Shown: positions 46,768 to 60,380, counted from the stretch's first letter. The stretch is 64,000 nt of DNA from Clarireedia homoeocarpa (GCA_001465935.1 LNKV01000042.1:248001-312000), one strand, 5' to 3'. A program made the numbers and translations. The notes: generated by a model from the sequence alone, not told the origin.

Positions 46768-48338
46768 CTACAAACTCTCCTTTCCCCTCATCCCCGGCGG
46801 CAACCTAATGCCTCCACCCCCTCCGGCCGCTCCCGCGCCCGCGCCTGCACTCGCCCCCCCGTCCCTTTTAACCACCTCATCACACCTACCTTTCCCCAAG
46901 CTAAACGCCGGGCATACCCAAACCCCGCAACTGCAGCGCATGCCCTGCCATGCATATTTCCCGACCTGGGCTCTGCATTTTTCATTCGGGCACTCTAGAC
47001 GTCCTGAAAGCTCGCCCTTTTCGAGCTCTGGCCGCATCCAGGATAGTGGATGGATGAAGTGGTGTGTGCAGGGGGAGCGGTCTTTCCCTCCTTGTGCTCT
47101 GTTTCCGAGAGCGTTGAGAGAGGAAATAGGTGCCGTGGTGGCTTTTGGAGGGAGAGGCGTGTGTGAGACGATGTATGGTGTGGTGGCTAGGGTGCGTCTA
47201 GATGTAGTAGACGAATTAATATATGAAGATGCACAAAGGAGGGGTCTACATATGATTATGTCGTTAGGAGTTAGAGAAAAATACTCAATCACATACCTGC
47301 ACATCCGACACCTAATTTCTTTCTCCTTCTCTTTCTCCTTCTCCCCCATCTGTCTTATTTCCTCTTCCTGCACAACCTCATCCTCGAAGCGCACCCAGTC
47401 CGGTCGACTGCCGGCCGCAACGGCTAGATTAACTTCTCGTTGATAGAGCCATCGTTGGTAGCGAGGCTGTTCGTCGATATTTCGTGGACAGCCCATTTCA
47501 TGATAGAGTTGTAATTGCGCAATGAATCCATCGTTAGGCTCGGCAAAGGGCCGGGATTGCTGGATTAGAGAGAGAGCGGATTGCGGGGTGTGATGTGGGT
47601 ATTGGCGAAGGAGGTAGGCGGTTAGGAGAGTCACTGAGCGACTACGGCCCATGGCGCTGAAAGGATGTTAGGTGTTATTCTGAGGGTATGGTAGGGTTTG
47701 ATAGAGATGCGGGGATAGCAGAAAGAAGACTGCATGCGTGGTGGTGTCCTGTTTCAAAGGTGAAGGTATCACTTGATGCCTCATCTCACAGTATTTTATC
47801 ATGCTGCTACCCTCTCTCAATATCCCCTCCTCATCCATATCAACAAAATTAAAGAAACCAAACCACACTAACCAATGAACCAAAACCCTCCCTTTCTTCT
47901 TCGTTCCATCCTCCAGCACAAGCTCCTCCCTCAACGCCTCCTCAATCCAACTCCCCGTCTTCTCGAACTCCCCGAGTAAATTCTCATCCTCCACATCATC
48001 TACTTCTATTTGCAGATGTTTCACTTTTTTCCAATCGATATTGAAATTCTTGAAATCATATCTCAGCACGCTCAGAATGTGCGTGATTTGGTTTGTTTGT
48101 AGAGCTGTGGGGGTGAGTGATGTAATGCTATTGATGTATTAGTTCTGAAACACTTGCCGCGCGGGAAGAAGGCAAGGTCTGGATGGGAGAGGAAAGAAAA
48201 GGAAGGAGGAAAGGTGATGTGATATGATATCACGTGTATATAAACGATAGGTAGGTTGGCAGAGGAAGAAATCATAGTGACATACCCCCCGACATATAAC
48301 TCATCATCCCCGGGCACACGGGACGGTTCCGAATTCAT
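46768..48338 (-). CDS. yvh1: Dual-specificity protein phosphatase Yvh1 (DUSP12 family)
   Basis: Exons complement(48286-48338), complement(47873-48127), complement(47297-47656) and complement(46768-47197) encode 365 residues. Yvh1 acts in late 60S ribosome maturation, releasing Mrt4, and has a cysteine phosphatase domain. The N-terminus reads DDELYVGGITSLTPTAL...THILSVLRYDF; general-acid region IEVDDVEDENLLGEF; P-loop VHCAMGRSRSVTLLTAYL (HCx5R) with Cys at residue 103. The zinc-binding C-terminus contains CRMCRRTLATTPYIVSHTP and HFIHPLSWMRPELEKGELSGRLECPNEKCRAQVGKYAWQGMRCSCGVWVCPAFSLGKGRCD. The catalytic Cys codon is split by a 216-nt intron. A longer start at 48488 adds 50 residues without homology, so I prefer the shorter one. 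Confidence 0.93.
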
Positions 48339-51300
48339 ACTTAACTTCCGTCTCAGATTTCGAACCTTCTCTACCTGCAATTGCAGTTGGCTTTCTTCTC
48401 CTTGCTCCCTTCCCTCTTCGGGATGCGATGTACCAATGGGTGATAAATGCGCCAGCGTGAATAATGGACTGCTTGTCCGACCACTCACAATGGGCTAGCT
48501 AGAGGAATGGAGATGTATCCTTAGAGCTCGCTTAGGAGAGTGAAGAATAAGGGGAAGGGATGTCTCTCAGGGAAGAATGATCAGGTGATAATAGATAGGG
48601 GTTGCACAGGTAGACAGGTATACGGAATTATATTTTCTTGGAAACTTGATTGTCGGTCAGAAAATGTGAAAACCGCTGTCAGCCCCGCCGGCTACATATC
48701 GGTGCTTATCGCACCGATTTTCTTTGCGCCTAAGGCAGTGATTATGGTTCGCTTATGGGCAGGACCCACCTCTCAATTACTGAACATTTCGTCTACCTTG
48801 CATCCTCTTACATGATTTTGAAAATCAGACGGCCAGTTGGTTAAACATTACGAGACAATCAACATTGCTATTAGTGTATGTATTCATTTCTCTCAATCAG
48901 ATGTCTGAAACATGGATAAGCACAAGTCAAGTTGAAAAGAATTTTCGTTCCATTTCATTCCCATATCGGGCCGGAAGGGGAGGACAGAGGAACGGGCGAG
49001 AGCTAACGCTAGGATAAGGGATACAGAAGGAGGTGGCCAGTCGGCCATGGAGAAAGGTTCCACAGGGGTGGACGGGCGTGGACGGGCGTGGACGGGTATA
49101 GCTGGGGGAGACTTCGGCGGTTATTCGTAAAGTTATATCTCCGAAATACAGGGCTGGGTCCTTGGTCATCAAGGAGAGTTTGAGTCTGATATTGCAATAG
49201 GAAGCGTGTTGCTGCAAGATACGAGTAAGAGATTTACTTTTACACATAGCGCAAGAACCTCCTCACTTTACCGCCCCCAAAACCCCGTATACTGAACGCC
49301 CTTCCCGATATTAAGGCTGACCAGCCAAGGGACTATTCTAGCGCACACACGCAATCATATCAAGTAAAAGGCTGGATCCCCTCGGGCTAATGACAACCTT
49401 TTTCAACCTTATTGATCAAAAGCCAACAGTCTATGGCAGGGCCCGGAAGGTTTCATCCAGCGAGGGTGACCAGCTGCGTGTCACGAAGCGAAGACTGCTT
49501 CCGTATTCGGGAAAGCGGCCGTAACACTGCATCTCGTGTTCTAAGGGTTGAAAAAGGCATTTTTTCGCTTGGGCTGTTTCTTAAAGTTAAGTAGATTCAG
49601 CCTTCTTTTCGCCCTACGGACAATTGTGGTGGGAAAGAAAATATTGTTACACAGATAGTCTGTGTTACACTTTTGATTGAGTTCCAGTCGATTGATCCCT
49701 ATTCTTGGCGAGAAGCTGAAAAGAGTCTGGCCATGCAATATGCGGGGATCAAGGCCGGGCCTTTCCTTCTTGATTGTAAATTATTGACCCTCCTCACCTT
49801 ACCTGGTGGCCAAAGTCCCATTTCGGTATTTGTGCAGTCTTTGATGGACTTGAGAGTAGCAAGATTCTGGTGACGCCACGTGTGTCAGCGGCTGGCCGTT
49901 CTAGCTCATTCCGTTCCGCGATTAATTGTTAGCTGACGAATGGATCGGAATTTTCAGTCAGCCCTTGAGTCGGTGGAGATTGAATACCTTCTCAATGTGG
50001 GTAATGTATCCAGGAACGATCTAGAAGACATGCTCGGTGAATCTTATATTCACAGGCTAGTTGACTAGGCAGACGCCGGCGCAAAGCGAAAAGCTGGAAA
50101 TAGGGAGTTCTGGTAACCATAATTGCTCTAAAGTAGCCTTGTCATGCGTGACCGTCTCGTGCGCTGACAGAATTAAGCCTCCAAGTCGTTAATTGGGATT
50201 CTTGATTGGGGCGACTGCGGAATTTCGCCTCAAGACCGGTGTAGGTTCGCCGCACGTTGTGTAGCGTCATACATATCGTGTCTTTCATGTGCTAAGCTGT
50301 TCATACAAGCTGTCATCTATCTAGTCAGCTTCCAAGATGTTAGCCAGCCATGAGTCTCTGTTTCCTAGGGCATCATCAAACCGTGAAAGGGCATATTTGT
50401 CGAGCCCTCATCTTCTGCCTAGGCTGTCTGTGTGGGTCTAGGCTTTCACTCTTCCTGGAAGTGCTGACTTCTGTATGGTTTATTGTGGAAAGACGAAGGT
50501 GATGTGTTCAGTCAAGTCGGCGACCATGAGCCGGCAGTACAAGTACCATAAGCGCTTGCATCGTCGTTGTTCCGTATGTCCGTATCGACGTAGCGCACTC
50601 GGTAGGTGTGTCAAAACTATCGCAAATCTAACTTTGGTAGGACAAGTTTGGGTTAAATTTGATCGTCAGGGGACTACGTAGCTTATCAAAAGCTTTCATC
50701 GAGGGGAAAACGCGATCCTGGGATGGAAGTAGGAATGACATGGATCGTGGCCAGCCCCCAACGCGGAAAGAGGGCCGACGAATCTCGGAGCAGAGATACT
50801 TGTAAGAGCAAAGTAACAGTATCTTGATCAGGGCACCGAGGTCAAGTACCGATTGAGGACGATCCGTCACCGTCACACACTTGTACTTGCAAACTACTTC
50901 AGGGCTCTTCCCTTCATCTTGCAGTGCGGGAAAAAAACATATGAGAAAACTGGGCGAAAGTGGGATTCTTAGATCCGAACTGTTTTTGTGCAACGCGAGG
51001 TGGGATCATCGACTTTGCAAGTAGCCGCTGGATACACGCGTTAGCACTTATCACATAAATTGTACGTGCAGCGCTCAATATTATCCGGCATCAGTAGATT
51101 GCAATAGGCAAGTGTAATGGATACTTTGTACATACGCAAGGCACGGACGGGTCTAGGCCGGGCAATTGATCGATCACTACGACGGTACGGGTCCTAGAAG
51201 TGCACTGCCTCGATCTTATCAACCCCTTTCAATGAACTTGATCTTCATCAACCACACGCCTCATCACATTGATGAGACCGGTGTCACCCGTTTTGTCACA

Positions 51301-52509
51301 TTCCTCTCTCAGCATGAATGCTACAACACTACAAACCCCCGCGAAGTCATAAAGGATTCGCAGAGATTGAATTGATATCTACCATGACTAGGATGGATTA
51401 ATATTCTTTCCCCGGATCCTGATCCCTTCCGCCTTATGTAGTAGCCAATCTTCGGTGCCCGACGCAGGCGTACCGCTTTCCAACCTCATTCGTATACAAA
51501 GAAGCTGTCTTTTCACTCGCTAAGACCCCCCGTGCTTTTGATATTTTCATCATTTCCAACCAAAGACTTTGGTCTCTCACTAGTTAGTAGTTACCCTACC
51601 TGTGGGAGCGCTGTGACACTTTCTCCGCCAAATACCATGTTTTTACGAAGTATGATTGTACTGTACCAAGCACCAACCCAACCACCTCGGCACTTCTCCT
51701 TCGCCTGCCCCATGTAGAACTAATCATGCCCTATCCAGTCTAACTACGTGAATCTCAGTAGTTGGTGTGAGTAGCCTCCCAGCCCCGGCCAACCGATGCA
51801 AGATTGTGACTGGCTGCAAAGGCTTGCATTTGGAACACACCCACACCTCTGCCTCGCGTGCGGGTGTCTTATGAATCCAGTTCTATTGGATCAATTTCCA
51901 CAAGGCTGGAAAGAGCCTGGTCAGTTGCAATGGGCGATTAGAAACAAAACCTTTTTTGATCTAAGCGGTGCTTTGATGAGACAAGAAATGGGGGGAGCAT
52001 TTTGACTATTGGATATCCATTGCCATGTTTGGCAGCTCCAAAGCCCCTCGTCAGCCAAGGTGGGGTAAAGTAGGGTTTTCAACTGTTCCTTGTAAAATAT
52101 TGTCATAACCAGAGGACAATTAATCTCAAGGATTCAAGAGGGTCATGTCATGTAGCCTTGTAACTTGTATCTGTCGACCGTGCAGTAGTTCGGTCCCGAC
52201 GCTACGGGAAATCCATCCATATTACTGGTTGGCGGATACGGGGGAGAATATGGCCAGTTAGGGGTTTGATCTATGGCCAGTTAGGGAGACAACTGCATTT
52301 TCACTGCATTCCTGGAAACCACAAATTGTGAATTTGTGTTTCGGGAGCGTTGAATGATTGGAATGACGTGTTTATAAGGAGAGACATACTAATGGAGAGT
52401 TATACCTAATCAGATGGAATTCTTTATTTCCGTTCTATCTCCTGAGGGACTTTGATTCGTTTAGGAAAGTCGGTCGGGAAGTGAGAATCGATCGTGAAAG
52501 TCAAGGGCC

Positions 52510-52581
52510 GTCGAATCTGTTTAGACTGTCGAATCTGTTTAGACTGTCGAATCTGTTTAGACCGTCGAACCTGTTTAGACC
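52510..52581. repeat. Four copies of 18-bp GTCGAATCTGTTTAGACT
   Basis: The first two copies are exact. The third differs at its last base, and the fourth has two differences (AACCTG, ACC). The unit carries a GTC...GAC inverted end pair. Confidence 0.95.
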
Positions 52582-55500
52582 ACCCACCGGTATTTCACGT
52601 CAAGTTTAGACGAGTGAGTCCATGGTTATGAATCCTCTATCCGAAAAGAGGTTATCTTGCTCTCTAATAGTCTGGCCAACTTCTGGAGTAGACAAGGCTG
52701 TCGCCGGTGTGACGGGTGTGACGATGACAGGAAGGCTGAAAAGGGAAGCACGGATCATTTCCCACTTGTATCTTACGAAAGAAAATAAAATAAAAAAAAT
52801 GCTAGGAATGAAGGCGTGTTCGCCTTGAAAGGCTGACGGAGATCATGTTTTACTTTCCCGTGCCGCAATTCAGGGCTCGTCGTTTTATTTTATCCCATGC
52901 ATAGCATATACATATACAGCACTGCAAGTAACCATCGCTTCCCGAGACCTTCCTCCGTCGAGTCGTGTCTTTCCTTTTTTGGTGCGACAGTGTGGTGGTA
53001 GTCAGATGACTAAATGTCCAATGATATAAGAAAAGTCTTATGTATGAGAGCATTGTATGCAGAGAAAAAGAGACAGCGTTGTGTTTGTTGAGATACGCAT
53101 GAATGTCTAAGGTGGGGCAGTTGTGCTGCTGAAGAAATCTTAATGTGCTTCCCTGGGTCAAATCAAGGGTGCACCGCATGTACTGGGATCTCCCCGGTTC
53201 GATTCGCCTTGATATTGCCCGGTAAATGTACGAAGGTAGGCGTTCTATCGGAATCCAAACCTTGGGCTCAAGAGAGGAAGGTGTAGCGAGATACTCGAAG
53301 CCTACGTGCGACTATTCCTGACAGATACTTATGGGTGAGGTGGATTGATTCAAGATTGGGTAAGAGTGCAAATGATGCAAGCAGACCGTTTTCCACAAGC
53401 AGCAGCATAGAGAGGCGGGGTAAAAGGATCTCATCCGAGAACCCTGTTGGTGGATTGCTGAGTATGGGTCTGACGTGCAACGTAACCCAACTGGATAAAG
53501 AGTTGATATCTACTCTACGACACGAAGTCGAGATTGCGAAGTTTCGAGTGCCACTGTTGTTCTTGTTAGAGAGAGTCCGATGTAAACACATGTACCTGCC
53601 AAGCGTTGTGTATGAGTGACACACGAGTCTCGTCTTACCAGACAGTTCATATTGATCAATGTTTAGAACAAGGAAGTTTCTAAGTCTCTTGGACCATGAG
53701 GTGCAGGACGACGTAGCATCTGATCCCGCAAGGAGATTATCTTTTTCCTAGAAAGGGCAGGGAAGGGTGTTGATAGTGATAAAGAGATCATGGGGGAGTT
53801 AAGGGTGTAATGCAATGCTGTACATCGCAGTCCGTACAACTGTTTCGAAGATTAACACGAGCCTCGTGAGTGTGGAGTAGTGCTGGGCTGCACCACCCTA
53901 TGTCGAGTAACTTCCCTATTTTGCCTTATCTGTAAGCGATGCCTTGCATTGGTTCAGATCCATAAGGTAGCCAGGGCATACAAGGCAAAGCGATAGATAG
54001 GGAGAAGGGAGTTCTTCGTATGCGCAGGCAGGTTGCTTCCGGGCAAATTACTGATCATAAACTGGTGAGTTCTGACTGATACTGCGACATGTCCAGCTTC
54101 GAAACCATGATGGGATGAGTTCCAACTGTCAGTGGCTGTGATGATGATCTCCGCCCTTACACCTCTGCAATGACTCGAAAAGGGACTAAAATAGAGTCGA
54201 TCATACGTGATTTTTGCTATGGATGCATACGGCAACTTGTAACAGCAACCCCATATAATTCTCGGTGAGATCCAGATGTCTGGGTTCGGCGCCGGACATC
54301 TCCCCTAAGTTTGAAAATCTCAGGTCGGCAGTGGTGGCGCAGCAAGAAAACAAATGCAGACAGCATAATAGGGATTTCCGTTAGCTTTTTCGAGTCTTCT
54401 TTTTTCGCTCGCTCTGTCTCTGTCTCTGCCTCGCTCTCGAGGGCAAATATAGAAATAGGAAAAGGTTGGAGTGGGTTGCATCGCTGCAGGAAAAGCCGCA
54501 GTAGACTCTTTAGAAGGCTGCAGATAATATGCAAGCATTATTCTGCAGGACATCTTTTTCAGTCAAAGAGTTCTCGTACGACGCCCTATTGCCAATTGCT
54601 CACGGAGTCGACACTGAAAACCCTCCCTCACCTATCAATGGTGGCGATAAGGAATTCGTGTCTGAAAGGGACGAACAGCGCTAAAGTCTGGCATCTCAAC
54701 TCTCATCCGCAATTTCGTCGCCGGAGATCCAGTAACTGCCGTCGTCGATCTAAACATGAAGCAAGTTTTGCAATCTTTATTTGTGGTGCCTTTGCCTTGC
54801 CTTGGCCCATACTGTGAGCAAGCATCTGATCTCATTGGTCCGTGGAGTAGAACGGGTACACGAAAGAATCGGTTGGATCTTTGAAGCGGTCACGAATCGT
54901 AAGTTTCGCCCGTAGTCATTACAAACATCTGATTGGATGACAGGAGCGACTAGAACGACAACCCCGACCCCTGAACTCGCATCACATTGACCAACTTTTT
55001 TTTTTTCCCTCTTCCCCCGTGGCCCCCCGTGGCCCCCCGTGGAACATGGGATGCCAAATAGCACGAATGGCTAGACGAGACTTCATTTCTATCGACTATT
55101 TGATCATGATGCAGCGGGACAACCTCATCTTATGGGGAAAGAGGTTGTCGCCAATATGAGGCGTTGGTTATCAACGTATCGATCTCTCTTTAGCCTACCT
55201 ACCACAGAGAACTCCGGGTAAACGTCCTTTTCATCTACTTCGTACGGAGGTCGTACCGTTGAACTCCGGAGTTAAAGACAAACTGGTTACCTGACTACCT
55301 GACTCCCTTACCACCTTTACCTTAAATTAACTTGTAAGGCTGAGATTGTATAGCCTGTGGCCACCAAACGCCTTGTGGAGCATCCCATCGACTAACAAGG
55401 GAGGCATTGGGGAGGAGGTCAAAGCGGAAGCCGATCACCAAAAGGTTCCAATGCGGAAGCAAAGAAAAAAGTCAAATGTGTTAAGGTTAAGGGTCCATTC

Positions 55501-56374
55501 GATGCGCTTGCTTTGCTGTTTTACGAAGCGTTTGACGGGATATCTCGTTCGCGGCGTTGAGGAGTATTTCGCCTCTCCGCTTTCCGTCTCGCTGCTCCTT
55601 ACCTCTGTTAGGAGGTCCTTGTATGTAAGATGGGATGGGCTACCTCGTACTCGAGAAAGAGGAGCTTTTTCGTGGAGGATGGAAGCAAAATATGTATGGT
55701 AATCGGAATAATGATACCTTACTTTACTTATTCATGAACCTGACAGGGCCGGAAGTGATGAGTTCATTGGCCACTTAGCTCCCCTGATAACAGCGGATAG
55801 CCTTCGCAGCAAGCCTTATGCGCAATACCTGACCAAGCAGATCGAGTAATGGCTGTTACTCGTAGCAACTGGCAAGGCAAATGCAAGGTAAGTAAGATCG
55901 GTAGAATCATGTGTACTTTTTTTGGCGAAAAAGTCTATGGGTATGTGTGTAGAGTAAGTCCTGTATCGTCTGTCTCGTACAACGTACATCTGACATCCAC
56001 GAAGCATGTCATCCTATACTCTGAATGAGCTGACACCTCTTCCTTCTCGTCCTATCTTCTTTGCTTTAAAGGACAACGGATGACGAATGACGGACCCAGG
56101 ACTCCAGACAGGAGAGGAGATTCTACTGCTTGATCTGAACATCTAGATTGCCGGACGACAAAAAAAGAGGACCGTGGCCAATGCAATTAGTGAACGTATG
56201 AAGTAGACAATTTACGCCGGCTTAACTTATGGCCTTGAAATTATATTGCCTAGAGTGGAGTAGATTCCGTATTATCGACGACCCCAACTTAGGCCGATAC
56301 AATGTATTTAATTCCAAATGATTAGCCCTGTCCAGTCAGTCAATACCTGCATTGTATTTCGTACTCCCTTTCCC

Positions 56375-56425
56375 TTTTCCAGTAGCAGTCCTTTTCCAGT
56401 AGCAGTCCTTTTCCAGTAGCAGTCC
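56375..56425. repeat. Three exact copies of 17-bp TTTTCCAGTAGCAGTCC
   Basis: Head-to-tail copies without any change, which suggests recent duplication or active slippage. Confidence 0.95.
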
Positions 56426-57020
56426 AGTCCCATACTAGCTAGCAACAGCGGAATAGACAAGCAGTCTTCCACCTACCATTCTTTCCATTCATCTAAATTC
56501 CAAGGGAGGCTATTTTTTCCAGGAAAAGGGAAGATTCTACAGGAGACTGCCGCCAAAAGTCCCCAGACCGACCACGAGTACCGGTATACGCCCAAGTACT
56601 AAAGTATGGAGTAGGAGGCAGTAGCCCTTAGTACCAAATATAAAAATTCTCACGCTCTATACGTCCACCCACATACTTATGACAGACAGACTTATGAGTT
56701 ATGCTCCATCTGCTGAATAACGCAGTGAAAACATCTTTTGTCATCGGATCCTTGATCGTAAACGGATACTGTACTTTTTCGTAATTCGTAATTCGGTCAG
56801 AAAGAAAGCTTAAACCCTACCAGAGTTCCCAAACGAAGATTGATCCACTTGCCTAGGTATTCTTGTCTAGGTATTGGTACCGACCGGTATTGACATTGGT
56901 TCTTGTTCTTTGACGCCCCTGCTTTGAAGTCCCACATCGTTCCCTTTTATCCCATTCGCATCCTCCACTCTCTAGTCCTAAAGTTCTCTCCCACGCTTTC
57001 AAACTCGCGCTCCAGCTCCT

Positions 57021-57140
57021 GCTCATGCTCATGCTCTGCTCATGCTCTGCTCATGCTCTGCTCATGCTCATGCTCATGCTCTGCTCATGCTCTGCTCATG
57101 CTCACGCTCACGCTCACACCCACGCTCACACCCACGCTCG
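57021..57140. repeat. CATGCTCTGCT / CACGCTC array
   Basis: About 120 bp of 5-11 bp units of the form CTCATG(CTCTG) turning into CTCACG(C/CAC). Confidence 0.9.
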
Positions 57141-57356
57141 AGGCTCACACCACGCTCACGCCCGTCCGTCTATTTCATCCAAGACCCCCCGAACTAACGC
57201 ATCCGTGGAAAAGCACAGAAAAGTGCCTCGAAGTGTTCTAGTATCCTCCCAAGTGTAGTTTAGCCGGCTGTACCAAATCTCTACTTGTACTGCTAGCCTT
57301 ATACACACTACTGCTGCCACTGCCAGTACCGCAACACAAAACTATTACAACTACTG

Positions 57357-57590
57357 CCATTGCCATTACCATTACCATTACTATTACTATTACTATTAGC
57401 ATTACCATTGCTATTACTATTACCACTACCACTACCACTACCACTACTACCACTACCACTACCACCACTATCACTACCATCACCACTATCACTACCACTA
57501 CCATTATCACTACCACTATCACTCCCACTCCCACTCCCACTCCCACTACCACTTACCACTTACCACTTACCACTTACCACTACCCACCAC
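57357..57590. repeat. ACCATT/ACTATT/ACCACT triplet-like array
   Basis: Some 230 bp of nearly pure 6-bp units with C/A/T only on the plus strand. It is about 450 bp upstream of the zinc-finger start codon. Confidence 0.9.
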
Positions 57591-58033
57591 CATTCCCTGC
57601 GACTATCACTACTACTTTCTTTTCATCCCCCTCCTAATCAATCTTCTGGTGGCTGTATCACTTTCCCACACTCCTTGTTGATTTTTGGTTCCCGCTATTA
57701 CTCAGTACATATGTACCACACCTCAGAGTACCGTTCTTAGGTACTACGACTTCTTGTTTACTTCCTTACGAAAACGCCTTTCGCTCTTTTTTGTCAAATC
57801 TCATCCCGCACCGCCTCTAGACAGCCCCAGCCAGCCCTATTCGTTTTCGTATGAAAATTGGATCTCTGCTCGTCTCAGCGCTTCCTACAGTGCAGAAGTG
57901 CAGAAAACAAACCGGCTGATCCTCCAACACTAATAAATCGAATGGACCATTAATCACTCGGATTTGACTTTCTCTTTCATATCTGCCGGAAAAAAAAAGT
58001 CGTTGGCCATATTTGACCCTATTTCTTTCAACC

Positions 58034-60380
58034 ATGGAAATCCCTCGGCGTGGTCAGCGGCCTTCCATGGCCTTACCGGAGATTCATGTACACGATTCAC
58101 ACACTTCCGATCGATACCGACAATCCAGCCGGTCGAGTTCCATTCATTCGATAATTTCGCCGTCCAGTGCAATGCCGATCCCTCATGCTAGAGAGGTGGT
58201 CCCTCCTCCTTTACCTCCACCTCGACATATTGCAGACATTGCGGAGAACGGGAGTAATGGAACGGACATTGCATGGCAGTGGGGGAATTCACATCAGGAA
58301 TTGGACTGGGGCAGATCGGTTTCGTCGGTTGCCCCAGGGTCAAGTCTGCATGGCAGTTTTGCAAGTAGGAACAGTTTCGCCCCAGAGAGACCAGAAGTTG
58401 CGCGTCGGGGAAGTTCGCATGCAACAATCAAAGCAACCGCTAATGGGGACTCGAGAGATGCTATTTCCGCCTTCCCGAAGGATGAAGGTTATGCGAGCCT
58501 TTCTGGCACAAGTGTTGGGTCAAATTTGTGAGTGAAACTCTCCCTCTTCGAATTACATTGAGACATGCGATTTGAGCAGAAGCATCTCGTATCCATTTTT
58601 CCGAATCCTCATATGACCTTCTTCATGCCATTGTCCTGCTAATCATTCATGCTTCGCAGATCGCGGATTCAAGATAGCTCGCTTGCCAGAGGCTTCCAAA
58701 GTTCAGTGCATGACAAATATCGAACGAGTGCTCAAGCATACGACAAATCATTGTTACAAAAGTTGGACGCTCGCAGAGGCAGTGATAATGTCACCCCACC
58801 ACGCAGTTTTGCGAAATCTCCCTTCAGCTCATCTGCCAACGACACTTCACCGACCTCAAGAATTACAATGGAGCACAGACAACCCACACTGAAACTTCTA
58901 TCACTACCAATTCATACCGGTAAACCGGCGCTCGCAGAGAGTCCAATAAGCCGATGGGGAGACACCCCTCTGTCTGGCATATCTCCCGAAAACCCATACC
59001 CTAGATTTACTGGCTTGGGAGGTCAATATGATTATAGATCACCAACCGATACAGTTGAATCAGAAAGGTCCCCGCTGCCCTATCTGAGGAGGTCTGGGAG
59101 TATAGCTGATGATGCATCAAGTATCGCCAGTCGCTCCCGAGACAGTTATGATCAAAGGATCTCGCCGGACCAGGATGTGGATTTTCACATGGAGGAGACA
59201 GACATAAGGCGATTGCACATTGATGATCACTACGCTCGAAGTGAAGCGTATTCGCCAGGCTCCGCAAGCACTGGACAAAAGAGGCGCGCCTCTTCACCTC
59301 CAAGAGATGATGGGCCAAATCTGCGAACCGTGGGTAGTGCTAGTGATTTATTTAGACGTCGCGAGTCAGGCTCACGTTCCTCACCAAGTCCACGCTTCCA
59401 TTCCACATCTGCATCTATTTCATCTACTGCTTCTGGCCAGAGGAGTAATTCCTATGCCTCGACATTATCTTTGGCTGCGAGTAGCATAACAAGTATGAAT
59501 TCATATGGCCGTCTGTCTCCAGGTGGCATCTCTCCTGGGGCTACAGACAACAGTCCCGACTCACCATATGTAACTTCGTTATCCTCCAACCCAAGTCCAC
59601 GAGGTTCTATCTCTAGCAGAACCAGCCATCATCGTACTCTGTCCGAAACACGACCTTTGATGACGTCGCGAAAGATGTCAGAAAACCTTGGCCATGTGAA
59701 GCACAATAGTGCGCCAAAAATGCAAGGGGTCTACATTTGCGAATGCTGTCCGAAGAAGCCAAAGAAGTTTGATTCGCAGGAAGAACTCAAGTTAGTGGAA
59801 TTTTTTTTTACGCGATTGTTTGTCTCAAACTAATCACAGATCTAGTGCCCATGAACAAGAAAAGCAGTACGAATGCGCCTATTGCCGCAATCGCTTCAAA
59901 AATAAGAACGAGGCTGAAAGACATCAAAATTCTTTACACCTCCGTCGTCATTCATGGTCTTGTGCTGCTCTCTCGGGATATGCAGCAGCATTCCATCCGT
60001 CCCTATCACGTCCAAACGAAGCAGATACTTGTGGGTACTGTGGGGAAGACTTTCCAAGATCCGGCATTACATCCCCTTCACCGAACGGACCGCAAATTGC
60101 TGTAGCGACAGATCAAGACTGGGACGTCAGGATTGGGCATTTGCAAGAGATGCATAAATTCGGCGAGTGTAATCATGCGAAGAAGTTTTTCCGTGCCGAT
60201 CATTTCCGCCAACATCTCAAGCATAGCCACGCAGGCACAAGTGGCAAATGGACGAACATGCTTGAAAATGCCTGCATGAAGGATGAGCCACTTCCAGAAC
60301 CAATTAGGGGCCCTGAAAGAGTGAGTCCTGGTGGAGCTGTACGGGTAAGCCGAATCAATGAAGAGGAGGAAATTCTATGA
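58034..60380 (+). CDS. C2H2 zinc-finger protein (putative transcription factor)
   Basis: Exons 58034-58527, 58660-59790 and 59840-60380 encode 721 residues. The first ~550 residues are Ser/Pro-rich and disordered with few conserved motifs (DDASSIASRSRDSYDQR, KRRASSPPRDDGPN). The C-terminal ~190 residues hold the fingers: YICECCPKKPKKFDSQEEL...SAHEQEKQYECAYC, then CAYCRNRFKNKNEAERHQNSLH, a CGYCGEDF and FFRADHFRQHLKHSH with C-x2-C and H-x3/4-H pairs; the 49-nt second intron lies within the first finger. The layout resembles Pezizomycotina C2H2 factors with a long disordered arm. DNA targets are unknown. A long gene-poor region precedes it, common for regulators. The first intron is 132 nt; the junction NL|SRIQD is in frame. 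Confidence 0.87.

Larger units (their letters stand above)
48339..58033. other. Gene-poor ~9.7 kb stretch before a zinc-finger gene
   Basis: No open frame here looks like a real gene. Simple and tandem repeats include GTGGACGGGC (about 49067-49095), 18-bp units (52510-52581), a doubled TATGGCCAGTTAGGG (about 52249-52285), a CCCCCCGTGG repeat (about 55015-55042), 17-bp units (56375-56425), CATGCTCTGCT/CACGCTC (57021-57140) and ACCATT/ACCACT (57357-57590). The CT/CA-rich last kilobase probably contains the promoter and leader of the zinc-finger gene. Confidence 0.6.

Noticed and set aside
53170..53220. tRNA-like B-box (CCCCGGTTCGATTCGCC)
   Set aside because: No convincing A-box or cloverleaf pairing around it, so not called a tRNA.
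54311..54817. 168-codon frame in the gene-poor block
   Set aside because: Irregular composition, overlapped by a comparable minus frame, no recognisable motif.
57238..57740. Val/Met- or Leu/Pro-rich frames on both strands
   Set aside because: They are translations of the ACCATT/ACCACT array.
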